Shown here: one piece after another, positions 13,957 to 20,258 of the stretch
How positions within the stretch are numbered: the stretch's first letter is position 1
How the letters are laid out: each line of letters begins with the position of its first letter
Assembly: GCA_009780915.1 (NCBI GenBank)
Contig: WQZD01000031.1
Location: 1 to 32,455 of the forward strand
DNA: 32,455 bases
Direction: 5' to 3'
Origin: Propionibacteriaceae bacterium
GTDB taxonomy: Bacteria; Actinomycetota; Actinomycetes; Propionibacteriales; Propionibacteriaceae
Position numbers and translations under genes: made by a program
Notes under the pieces: generated by a model
Told to the model about the DNA's origin: nothing
Seen by the model: only the letters and a program-made list of their open reading frames with translations
Databases searched by the model: none

Positions 13957-14213
13957 TTCTTATGTTCTTCATTGCAGCTGTGGGCAGCGCCATGGTCGCG
14001 TCACTGGTATGCGTGTTCAGGATTCGCCACGAATGGAAGAGCTTCTGGATCGTCTTGTGCGTCTGGGTTGCGATGAACATACTCTGCTTCGTCCTGAACT
14101 GGACTGATAACCCTGCCTGGTGGGTGTCTGTGTACTCGTTCATCGCATGCGTGCTCTGCGGGACGGTCGTGGAACACGTCACACGTACACGGGCGGCGAA
14201 ACAGTCCACCTGA
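13953..14213 (+). CDS. Small three-helix membrane protein, partner of the preceding secreted protein
   Basis: The 86-residue product is almost entirely transmembrane: helices at about 1-22, 30-50 and 56-76, with basic loops (RIRHEWK; TRTRAAKQST) that predict how it sits in the membrane. Its ATG overlaps the TGA of the secreted-protein gene (ATGA), and GGAGG lies 9 nt upstream, so the two genes are probably translationally coupled. I recognise no family. A small polytopic membrane protein coupled to an exported protein with a hydrophobic Gly-rich end could be an immunity or export partner, but that is inference from arrangement only. Codon use and G+C match the preceding gene rather than the ribosomal genes around it. 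Confidence 0.75.
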   Translation: MILMFFIAAVGSAMVASLVCVFRIRHEWKSFWIVLCVWVAMNILCFVLNWTDNPAWWVSVYSFIACVLCGTVVEHVTRTRAAKQST

Positions 14214-14284
14214 GGATGCGGCACTTGGGTTGGCTGATGGGTGGCATCAGGACGGCGATCACCGACTGCACTCACCCATCAACG

Positions 14285-14316
14285 ACGAATGGCCACCCCG
14301 AAGGGTGGCCATTCGT
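14285..14316. terminator. Bidirectional terminator between the cassette and rplL
   Basis: A perfect 14-bp inverted repeat (ACGAATGGCCACCC / GGGTGGCCATTCGT) encloses a 4-nt loop, CGAA on the plus strand and TTCG on the minus strand. It sits between convergent genes, 71 nt after the membrane-protein stop and 20 nt after the rplL stop. T-tracts are poor on both sides. Confidence 0.8.
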
Positions 14317-14336
14317 GACGTTGTTGGGTCAACCGG

Positions 14337-14726
14337 TCACTTGACAGAGACGGTGGCGCCAGCGGCTTCGAGCTGTTCCTTAGCCTTGGTCGCGGTCTCC
14401 TTGTTGACCTTCTCCAGGACGACCTTGGGGGCTTCCTCGACGAGATCCTTGGCTTCCTTGAGGCCGAGGCTGGTCAGAGCGCGCACCTCCTTGATGACCT
14501 GGATCTTCTTGTCGCCGCCGGACTCGAGCACGACGTCGAATTCGGACTGCTCTTCCACCTCTTCGGCCGGGGCAGCGCCACCGGCAGCGGGAGCGGCAGC
14601 CATCGCCACGGGGGCGGCAGCGGTCACACCGAACGTGTCTTCGAAGAGCTTCACGAACTCAGAGAGCTCGATGAGCGTCATTTCCTTGAAAGCGTCGAGG
14701 AGTTCCTCGTTGCTGAGCTTCGCCAT
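14337..14726 (-). CDS. rplL: 50S ribosomal protein L7/L12
   Basis: The 129-residue product has the L7/L12 layout: an N-terminal dimerisation helix region ([20 protein letters not shown]), an Ala/Pro-rich hinge at about 36-57 and the conserved C-terminal domain ([21 protein letters not shown] ... [14 protein letters not shown]) that recruits translation factors. The start is the ATG at 14726, 9 nt after GGAAGG; an ATG three codons upstream directly abuts the Shine-Dalgarno and is unlikely. It lies 14 nt behind rplJ and shares its transcript; L7/L12 dimers bind L10 to form the ribosomal stalk. Confidence 0.98.
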   Translation of the reverse strand: MAKLSNEELLDAFKEMTLIELSEFVKLFEDTFGVTAAAPVAMAAAPAAGGAAPAEEVEEQSEFDVVLESGGDKKIQVIKEVRALTSLGLKEAKDLVEEAPKVVLEKVNKETATKAKEQLEAAGATVSVK

Positions 14727-14740
14727 GATTGGCATCCTTC

Positions 14741-15379
14741 CTATTCTGTGGCAGCTTCTGCCGTGGTTTCTTCGGCAGCATCTGCTGCTGGTGTTGAGGC
14801 GGGTGCCTCGGGCGCCGCATCAGCGGCGGGAGCACTGGCGCCAGTCCCCGCGATGAGCGAGGGGTTGGCTTGAGCCGCGTCCTGGAGAGCACCCATCGCG
14901 CGAGCCGCCTGGTTGAGGGGCGCGGCGAACAGGTACACAGCCTTGGACAGGTTGGCGTTCATCGCGCCAGCCATCTTGGCAAGCAGAACCTCGCGGGATT
15001 CCAGATCCGCGAGCTTCTTCACGGTGTCGGCGTCAAGGACTCGTCCGTCCATGTAGCCGCCCTTGATGACCAGTGCAGGGTGATCCTTCGCGAAAGCCCT
15101 GATGCCCTTCGCCACGGTGGCCACGTCTCCAGTGATGAAGGCGATGGCCGTGGGGCCGGTCAGCTGGTCATCGAGACCATCGATCCCAGCCTCGCGAGCA
15201 GCGATGGCAGTCAGAGTGTTTTTCGTGACGGAGTAGGTGGCGTCGTCCCCGAGGGAACGGCGCAGATTCTTGAGCGCCTTGACCGTGAGGCCACGGTACT
15301 CAGTCAGGACAGCGGCCGCCGACGAACTGAACTTCTCGCTCAGCTCCTTGACGGTAGCTTCCTTGTCTGGCCTCGCCAT
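14741..15379 (-). CDS. rplJ: 50S ribosomal protein L10
   Basis: The 212-residue protein begins [17 protein letters not shown] and contains the L10 signatures [21 protein letters not shown] and [13 protein letters not shown], followed by a helical segment that binds L7/L12. The C-terminus is an Ala/Pro/Glu-rich tail of about 40 residues (from about 172), which accounts for its length above the usual 165-180. The ATG at 15379 is preceded at 6 nt by GGAG; the open frame continues upstream into the leader but has no ribosome-binding site there. The gene starts the rplJ-rplL unit with its own promoter and a long leader, where L10 or the L10/L12 complex probably feeds back on expression, as is known for this family. 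Confidence 0.97.
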   Translation of the reverse strand: MARPDKEATVKELSEKFSSSAAAVLTEYRGLTVKALKNLRRSLGDDATYSVTKNTLTAIAAREAGIDGLDDQLTGPTAIAFITGDVATVAKGIRAFAKDHPALVIKGGYMDGRVLDADTVKKLADLESREVLLAKMAGAMNANLSKAVYLFAAPLNQAARAMGALQDAAQANPSLIAGTGASAPAADAAPEAPASTPAADAAEETTAEAATE

Positions 15380-15430
15380 GAGGTCTCCTTCCTGCTTGGT
15401 GCCAAAGGCTGTCGATAATCGGCTCGGGCA

Positions 15431-15466
15431 AAGAAAAAGCCCTGAACTCGCACAGGAGGTCAGGGC
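15431..15466 (-). promoter_or_regulatory. Terminator-like hairpin in the rplJ leader (L10-leader attenuator candidate)
   Basis: On the minus strand GCCCTGA ... TCAGGGC pairs around an inner CTC/GAG helix (15466-15439) and is followed at once by TTTTTCTT, a classical intrinsic terminator. It lies 51 nt before the rplJ start and about 80 nt after the predicted rplJ transcription start, inside the leader, so it can act as an attenuator. It would also stop readthrough from the upstream protease gene. Confidence 0.6.
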
Positions 15467-15556
15467 GTACGAAACGCTATGTCTCACCTGCGCGGGCCAA
15501 TCCCAGGGATTCATCGGTCAGTCCGAGCTGACAACCGGCGGTCTTCGGCTCCATAC

Positions 15557-15585
15557 AGTGTACGCGAGTGGTCGAGGACTACCAA
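15557..15585 (-). promoter_or_regulatory. rplJ-rplL promoter
   Basis: TTGGTA (15585-15580), a 17-nt spacer and TACACT (15562-15557) on the minus strand are close to consensus. The predicted transcription start near 15549 gives a leader of about 170 nt before rplJ. Confidence 0.65.
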
Positions 15586-15646
15586 ATTCTCATCGTGTGG
15601 GAACCCAGCTCGATGGCGACGGGCGGAGGCCCAGACGACACCGGGC

Positions 15647-16990
15647 CTAGTTCTGCGAGATCAGCGCGGCGTACTGGCGCAGGCCCGAATTGATCAGGCG
15701 CACGATGAAGATCCACGCGATCACCGTCAGCCCCGCCAGCAGGATGTAGGCCCAGGCGTCGGCGTTCACCTCGAAAGCGACGAAGTCCCAGAGGAAGTGC
15801 AAGACGAAGGGGACGCAGAACAGGCCGGCGAATTTCTTCCACTGGAGGGTGCGCACCCTGACCTGCGAGGAACCAGGGGCCTGTGCCAGCATGATGGCCG
15901 CGCCGCTGATGGCGGTCCACACGACATGGTTGCCGACGGACAGGACGCCGCGCACGAACAGGGTGTACTCCAGATCCCCGGCGACCCAGGCGGAGGTGCC
16001 GTACCCCATCGTCTCGAAGACCCCGAAGCCCGTGCCGACGATGGCGCCGACCAAGAGGCCGTTGGAGATCAGGCATCCGTACAGCTTCCGTACAAGCACG
16101 AAGACGACCACAGCTTTGGCCAACTCTTCCGTGAACCCGATGAAGAGGGCCTGCACGCCGGAGGACAGCACCCCGGGCAGTCCGGCGGTTTGGAAGAGAT
16201 CCGTGGCGGCCGAGACGATGAACAGCAGCAGGATCGACATCGCGCCGCCGATGAAGAAGATGCGCACCACGTCGAAGAAACTCACGTTCTTCGCCTGATT
16301 GAACTCCCAGAAGAAGATCATCACGGTCGCGGGCACGACCAGCGCGCCGGTGAAGATCACGCCGGGCACCACGTTGCCGCTCGTGTCCCGGAAGATCGCC
16401 ATGCACAGCCACAGGAGGAGGTACGCGGCGAGCAGCACCGCGAAGACCCGGGAGTACAGCCACGGCAGTCGCCATTGACGGTCGTACTTCGCCGCTTCCG
16501 TCCCGGCGTACATCAAAGCGTCCATGTCCGAGCGCGAGTGCCGCTTGAGGGTGTCCCGGAACAAGTCGCGGAATCGAATGATCGCCTCCCCCTCGAATCC
16601 GGTGATCGAGTCGAAGGCCTTCTGCACCCCGGACACTCCCATCTGGATCATCTGCGGCGTCGAGATCGCGGGGTTGGCGGGTTGGGGCGTCGGGTCCGCT
16701 GCGAGAGACGCGGGATGGATCACCGGAGCCGGGGCGAACGACGGATTTCCCGGGGCGAACGACGGAGTTCCCTGGGCGGGAGGTCGCTGAGGCGCCCGAA
16801 CGGACTGCACCGCCGCGGTCGTCTGAGGGTCGCCCCGCTCGACGAGCCAGTCCAACAACGCTGGGTACGCCTGGGGATGCAGGGCCACCCCCGACCACAG
16901 ATCCGGGTATGCCTGCGCGATCTGCGCCAGGGTCTGTGCGGTGGTACGCGGGTCAGCCAACGCAGCGAGAGCACCAGCATGATCGATCAT
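15647..16990 (-). CDS. PrsW-family intramembrane protease with N-terminal variant leucine-rich-repeat domain
   Basis: The 447-residue protein starts at the ATG at 16990, 6 nt after GGAG; an ATG two codons upstream abuts the Shine-Dalgarno. Residues about 11-56 (DPRTTAQTLAQIAQAYPDLW ... LLDWLVERGDP) match the short variant leucine-rich-repeat module of actinobacterial membrane proteins. A Pro/Ala linker (about 66-115) follows, then about eight transmembrane helices from residue 180. The PrsW/CAAX-like catalytic motifs are present: Glu-Glu at 288-289 (FTEELAK), GFGVFE with Glu326, His355 (GNHVVW) and His398 (HFLWD). PrsW-type enzymes cleave membrane proteins such as anti-sigma factors; the substrate here is unknown. 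It sits between rplA and rplJ, with a terminator on each side, so it is probably not part of the ribosomal transcripts. The protease call is firm by motif; activity is inferred. Confidence 0.85.
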   Translation of the reverse strand: MIDHAGALAALADPRTTAQTLAQIAQAYPDLWSGVALHPQAYPALLDWLVERGDPQTTAAVQSVRAPQRPPAQGTPSFAPGNPSFAPAPVIHPASLAADPTPQPANPAISTPQMIQMGVSGVQKAFDSITGFEGEAIIRFRDLFRDTLKRHSRSDMDALMYAGTEAAKYDRQWRLPWLYSRVFAVLLAAYLLLWLCMAIFRDTSGNVVPGVIFTGALVVPATVMIFFWEFNQAKNVSFFDVVRIFFIGGAMSILLLFIVSAATDLFQTAGLPGVLSSGVQALFIGFTEELAKAVVVFVLVRKLYGCLISNGLLVGAIVGTGFGVFETMGYGTSAWVAGDLEYTLFVRGVLSVGNHVVWTAISGAAIMLAQAPGSSQVRVRTLQWKKFAGLFCVPFVLHFLWDFVAFEVNADAWAYILLAGLTVIAWIFIVRLINSGLRQYAALISQN

Positions 16991-17112
16991 GAACATCTCC
17001 TAGACATGGGACACGACAGATATGAAACGAGAAAACGCCTGTCATCCTACCTTAAACGGCCCTGTGCGGAGATGCCCCCGCCTCGTCCGATGACGAGCTC
17101 CCCTATGAGAAA

Positions 17113-17151
17113 CGCACCTGCCCCCGGCCAGACGGCTCGGGGGCAGGTGCG
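17113..17151 (-). terminator. rplK-rplA terminator
   Basis: A perfect 14-bp stem (CGCACCTGCCCCCG / CGGGGGCAGGTGCG) with an 11-nt loop lies 18 nt after the rplA stop. On the minus strand it is followed by TTTCTCAT. Confidence 0.85.
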
Positions 17152-17169
17152 GTGTTCGTTATTGTCCGA

Positions 17170-17871
17170 TCAGACCTCGGCGGCAGCACGGCGCTGGGGA
17201 TCGATCGAGATCCCCGGACCCATGGTCGACGACATCGTGATCTTACGCACGTAGCGTCCCTTGGAGGTGCTGGGCTTCAGACGCAGCACCTCGTCGAGGG
17301 CGGCGGTCAGGTTCTCATTCAGCTGCTCGTCGGTGAACGACGCCTTGCCGATGATGAAGCACAGGTTCGCCTGACGGTCGGCGCGGAACTCGATCTTGCC
17401 GCCCTTGATGTCGGTGACAGCCTTGGCCACATCCATGGTCACGGTGCCGGTCTTCGGGTTGGGCATCAAGCCACGCGGGCCGAGGACACGACCCAGCTTG
17501 CCGACCTTGCCCATCAGATCAGGGGTGGCGACGACCGCGTCGAAGTCCAGGTAGCCGCCGGCCACCTTGTCGATCAACTCGTCGGCGCCGACCTCGTCGG
17601 CGCCAGCCGCTTCGGCCGCGCTCGCGTTCTCACCGGTGGCGAAGACGAGGACCCTTGCCGTCTTGCCTGTGCCGTGAGGGAGGTTGACCGTGCCGCGCAC
17701 CATCTGGTCCGCCTTACGGGGGTCGATGCCGAGACGCATGGCGACCTCGATGGTCTCGTCGAACTTGGCCGACGCCATCTGCTTGACGAGCCCGATGGCT
17801 TCGATGTTGGTGTGCAACTTGTTGGGATCGCGTTGGGCATCTGCCGCGCGATAAGCTTTGCTACGCTTCAT
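17170..17871 (-). CDS. rplA: 50S ribosomal protein L1
   Basis: The 233-residue product has standard L1 length. Visible signatures are the [13 protein letters not shown] strand-turn early in the protein and the family motif [15 protein letters not shown] in the second half, with the C-terminal ending [23 protein letters not shown]1 binds 23S rRNA at the E-site stalk and, in many bacteria, represses its own operon mRNA. The ATG at 17871 follows a purine-rich AGAAAGGAACC segment. It lies 88 nt downstream of rplK and closes that transcript at the hairpin at 17113. Confidence 0.98.
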   Translation of the reverse strand: MKRSKAYRAADAQRDPNKLHTNIEAIGLVKQMASAKFDETIEVAMRLGIDPRKADQMVRGTVNLPHGTGKTARVLVFATGENASAAEAAGADEVGADELIDKVAGGYLDFDAVVATPDLMGKVGKLGRVLGPRGLMPNPKTGTVTMDVAKAVTDIKGGKIEFRADRQANLCFIIGKASFTDEQLNENLTAALDEVLRLKPSTSKGRYVRKITMSSTMGPGISIDPQRRAAAEV

Positions 17872-17959
17872 TGCTGGTTCCTTTCTATGTGTGTCATCTC
17901 GTGTGATGACTGTTCCAGATGTGGTGCGGGGTGCGTTGCCCCTTCCACGGTGTCTCAGG

Positions 17960-18388
17960 TCAGGAGACGGTGACGCCCATGGAGCGCGCCGATCCCTCGA
18001 CGATCTTCATGGCAGCCTCGACGTCGTTCGCGTTGAGGTCCGGCATCTTGGTGACCGCGATCTCACGAACCTGGTCCTTCGTGATGGAAGCGACCTTGGT
18101 CTTCAGAGGGTTGGCGGAACCTGACTTGATTCCAGCCGCCTTCTTGATCAGCTCGGCGGCAGGGGGGGTCTTCGTGACGAACGTGAAGGTTCGATCCTCG
18201 AAGATGGTGATCTCGACGGGGATCACGGTGCCACGCATGGCTTCGGTGGCAGCGTTGTACTGCTTGCAGAAGTCCATGATGTTGACGCCGTGCGGGCCGA
18301 GAGCGGTACCGACCGGAGGGGCCGGGGTGGCGGAGCCAGCGTTCAAGGCAACCTTGACGATAGCCGCGACCTTCTTTTTGCTGGGCAT
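17960..18388 (-). CDS. rplK: 50S ribosomal protein L11
   Basis: The 142-residue protein has the usual L11 length and motifs: [20 protein letters not shown] near the N-terminus, [23 protein letters not shown] in the middle and the C-terminal rRNA-binding signature [24 protein letters not shown]11 lies at the GTPase-associated centre and is needed for RelA-type stringent signalling; the sequence shows nothing unusual. The ATG at 18388 is preceded by AAAAAGGA. It lies 116 nt after nusG, and the gap contains a small hairpin. Confidence 0.98.
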   Translation of the reverse strand: MPSKKKVAAIVKVALNAGSATPAPPVGTALGPHGVNIMDFCKQYNAATEAMRGTVIPVEITIFEDRTFTFVTKTPPAAELIKKAAGIKSGSANPLKTKVASITKDQVREIAVTKMPDLNANDVEAAMKIVEGSARSMGVTVS

Positions 18389-18435
18389 TCGGGTCCTTTT
18401 TCAGCTAATCCCCCGCGGGCTTTCCACGAGGGGTT

Positions 18436-18452
18436 CCACGGACGGGCCGTGG
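18436..18452 (-). promoter_or_regulatory. Small hairpin in the nusG-rplK gap, possible leader structure
   Basis: CCACGG / CCGTGG forms a perfect 6-bp stem with a 5-nt loop, 48 nt before rplK. No T-tract follows. It may be part of an L11/L1 mRNA leader or an RNA processing site; function is unproven. Confidence 0.3.
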
Positions 18453-18504
18453 TTGGCCGAACGCGATTCAGTCGTGTCCGGCCGTCCCTTATTCAGGGCT
18501 CGGA

Positions 18505-19311
18505 TCAGATCTTTTGGACCTGGTCCAGAGTCAAATCGACCGGTGTGTCGCGTCCCATGAACTCCAGGGTCGCCTTCAGCCGGGACGTGTGTGTGTTGAT
18601 CTCGGTGATCGTCGCATGGACGCCCGTGAAGGGGCCGTCGGTCAGCATGACCGAGTCCCCGACCTGGAAGTCGACCAGCTCGACCTTCTTCTTGCGTGCG
18701 GGCTTGCCGCCGTCCTTCTCGGACTTCAGCGCGATCATCGACGGCAGGAGCATCTCCACGACCTCGTCCAGGCTCAACGGCACTGGATCGTTGGCGTGCC
18801 CGACGAAACCCGTCACAGAGGGGGTGTGGCGCACCGCCGACCACGAGTCGTCGGTGAGGTCCATGCGGACGAGCACATAGCCCGGGAGCACGGTCCTGGT
18901 GACCGTCTTCTTCGTGCCGTTGCGGATCTCCACCACGTCTTCGGTGGGCACCACCGTCTCGAAGATGAAATCTTCCATGTTCAAGGTCTTGACGCGAGAG
19001 TCCAAGTTCTGCTTGACCCTCTTCTCCATGCCCGAGTACGTGTGGACGACGTACCAGTCACCGATCTTGGATTCCAGATCAGCACGGATCTCGGCGCGAA
19101 TCGCGTCAGCGTCGGAGTCAGCAGCGAGCTGCTCCTCCTCGGCCTCCTCGTCTTCGTCCATGCCGAAACCGAGTTGGATCTCGGTCTCTTCCTCCGTGTC
19201 GTCGTCTGTACCGCCGAGATCCAGGTTGATGTCGAGTTCTTCTTCGACAGGCGCGTCGCTGAGATCGAGATGGATTTCAGTGTCGTCAAAAATAGTTTCT
19301 TCGTCAGCCAT
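18505..19311 (-). CDS. nusG: Transcription termination/antitermination factor NusG with acidic N-terminal extension
   Basis: The 268-residue protein has a highly acidic N-terminal extension (about residues 1-75, rich in Asp/Glu), then the NusG N-terminal domain beginning GDWYVVHTYSGMEKRVKQNL, which binds the beta' clamp. It ends with a KOW domain (about 215-268: FQVGDSVMLTDGPFTGVHATI) that contacts Rho or ribosomal protein S10 in characterised homologues. The acidic extension is typical of actinobacterial NusG. The ATG at 19311 has GAGGAGGA just upstream and lies 11 nt after secE, so the two are co-transcribed. Confidence 0.97.
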   Translation of the reverse strand: MADEETIFDDTEIHLDLSDAPVEEELDINLDLGGTDDDTEEETEIQLGFGMDEDEEAEEEQLAADSDADAIRAEIRADLESKIGDWYVVHTYSGMEKRVKQNLDSRVKTLNMEDFIFETVVPTEDVVEIRNGTKKTVTRTVLPGYVLVRMDLTDDSWSAVRHTPSVTGFVGHANDPVPLSLDEVVEMLLPSMIALKSEKDGGKPARKKKVELVDFQVGDSVMLTDGPFTGVHATITEINTHTSRLKATLEFMGRDTPVDLTLDQVQKI

Positions 19312-19322
19312 ACTTCCTCCTC

Positions 19323-19901
19323 TCAGCTAAACAGTTTCAACATCAGCCACCCGAACAGGACGTCCAGCAGGCCGATGAAAGCGATCATGAACACCACGAA
19401 GACGAGCACGACCAAGAAATACTTCAACAGTTGGGAACTGGTGGGCCATGAGACCTTCTTCAGTTCCTGCACGATCTGGCCGACGAACTCGCCCAGGCCC
19501 GTCTTCTTCGGTGCGTCCGACTTGGTGGCCTCGGCCCGCGTGCGGGTCGGGCGGTTCTTCTTCTGGTTCGTGGGGACGAGATGATCCTCGTCGTCGGACT
19601 CGTCGTCGGCGTCAGCCGAGTCCGATGGGGCCTTCTTCACAGGGCGCGAGCCACGGGTGGGGCGAGCGGAAGACATCTGCTCAGCCTCCTCCTCCGCTTC
19701 GGCCAGCTCTTCCTCGTCGGACTCGTCAGTCGAGTCGACGCCATGGAATGTGGACAGGATCGAGTCGTCGGCGTCGTCAGCGGCGTCCTGGTCGGAAGCA
19801 TCCACGCCATCCGGGGTCGCGTCGGTGTCCGGGGTGGCATCAGCACCCTGGGTGAGATCCTCGTCAGCCCCTTCAGGGCCCTTGGCCTTGTCTGCAGCCA
19901 C
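19323..19901 (-). CDS. secE: Preprotein translocase subunit SecE with long acidic N-terminal extension
   Basis: Only the last third of this 192-residue protein is SecE: the amphipathic signature EFVGQIVQELKKVSWPT (about 138-154) followed by one transmembrane helix (about 160-180). SecE clamps SecY in the Sec translocon. The first 130 residues are low-complexity and acidic (Asp/Glu/Ala/Ser), with a basic patch before the signature (about 112-133), unlike the roughly 60-residue minimal SecE. The start is a GTG at 19901 with GGAAG 5 nt upstream. The order tRNA-Trp, secE, nusG supports the call. Confidence 0.95.
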   Translation of the reverse strand: MAADKAKGPEGADEDLTQGADATPDTDATPDGVDASDQDAADDADDSILSTFHGVDSTDESDEEELAEAEEEAEQMSSARPTRGSRPVKKAPSDSADADDESDDEDHLVPTNQKKNRPTRTRAEATKSDAPKKTGLGEFVGQIVQELKKVSWPTSSQLLKYFLVVLVFVVFMIAFIGLLDVLFGWLMLKLFS

Positions 19902-20005
19902 TGAACTTCCTTCTTCTTCGAGCCATACGGCCGTTAGCGTCGGGTACGGCGATCAACCACACCCGCATTAACCCCTGACTCGGCAGGAGCCCCTGCCTTC
20001 CCTAG

Positions 20006-20078
20006 CAGGGCAAGAGGGACTCGAACCCCCAACCTGCGGTTTTGGAGACCGCTGCTCTACCAATTGAGCCATTGCCCT
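20006..20078 (-). tRNA. tRNA-Trp (CCA anticodon)
   Basis: The 73-nt cloverleaf folds fully on the minus strand: acceptor AGGGCAA/TTGCCCT with discriminator G, a D-arm with GGTAGAGC, an anticodon stem GCGGT/ACCGC around CTCCAAA (anticodon CCA), and a T-arm with GGTTCGAGTCC. The 3' CCA is not encoded. It is the first gene of the secE-nusG transcript and is divergent from the trp operon. Confidence 0.97.
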
Positions 20079-20140
20079 ATTCCGGTCAGCTGCCCTTGGG
20101 AAGGCACAGGACAGCTTAGGTCAAACGACCACGAGCGACC

Positions 20141-20170
20141 AGTGTACGCTAGATTTCCCTGCCAGTCGAA
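20141..20170 (-). promoter_or_regulatory. Promoter of tRNA-Trp, secE, nusG
   Basis: TTCGAC (20170-20165), an 18-nt spacer and TACACT (20146-20141) lie on the minus strand, with transcription predicted near 20134, about 55 nt before the tRNA. The -10 shares GCGTACACTG with the rplJ promoter. Confidence 0.55.
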
Positions 20171-20207
20171 CCGAGAGTCCACAACAGGCGTCACGACGCT
20201 CAATCGT

Positions 20208-20258
20208 ATGAGACGACGCCGCCGACCGCACGTTTCTGGGAGATACTGGCTCCCATGA
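20208..20258 (+). CDS. Possible 16-codon leader peptide overlapping the trpE start
   Basis: The short frame encodes MRRRRRPHVSGRYWLP, with a Trp codon three codons before the stop. Its TGA overlaps the trpE ATG (ATGA). Within it, GGGAG (20238-20242) can pair with CTCCC (20250-20254) just before the trpE start, hiding the only Shine-Dalgarno-like sequence for trpE. Ribosomes translating or stalling here could therefore control trpE. It has no strong ribosome-binding site and only one Trp codon, so it is not a classical trp attenuator leader. Confidence 0.35.
   Translation: MRRRRRPHVSGRYWLP

Noticed and set aside
19982-19997. GGCAGG/CCTGCC hairpin as terminator between tRNA-Trp and secE
   Set aside because: The stem is only 6 bp and lacks a T-tract. 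The arrangement suggests co-transcription with secE, so it may at most be a processing site.
20079-20254. Classical trp attenuator or T-box before trpE
   Set aside because: There is no run of Trp codons, no terminator with a T-tract and no T-box sequence; only the single-Trp mini-ORF is left.
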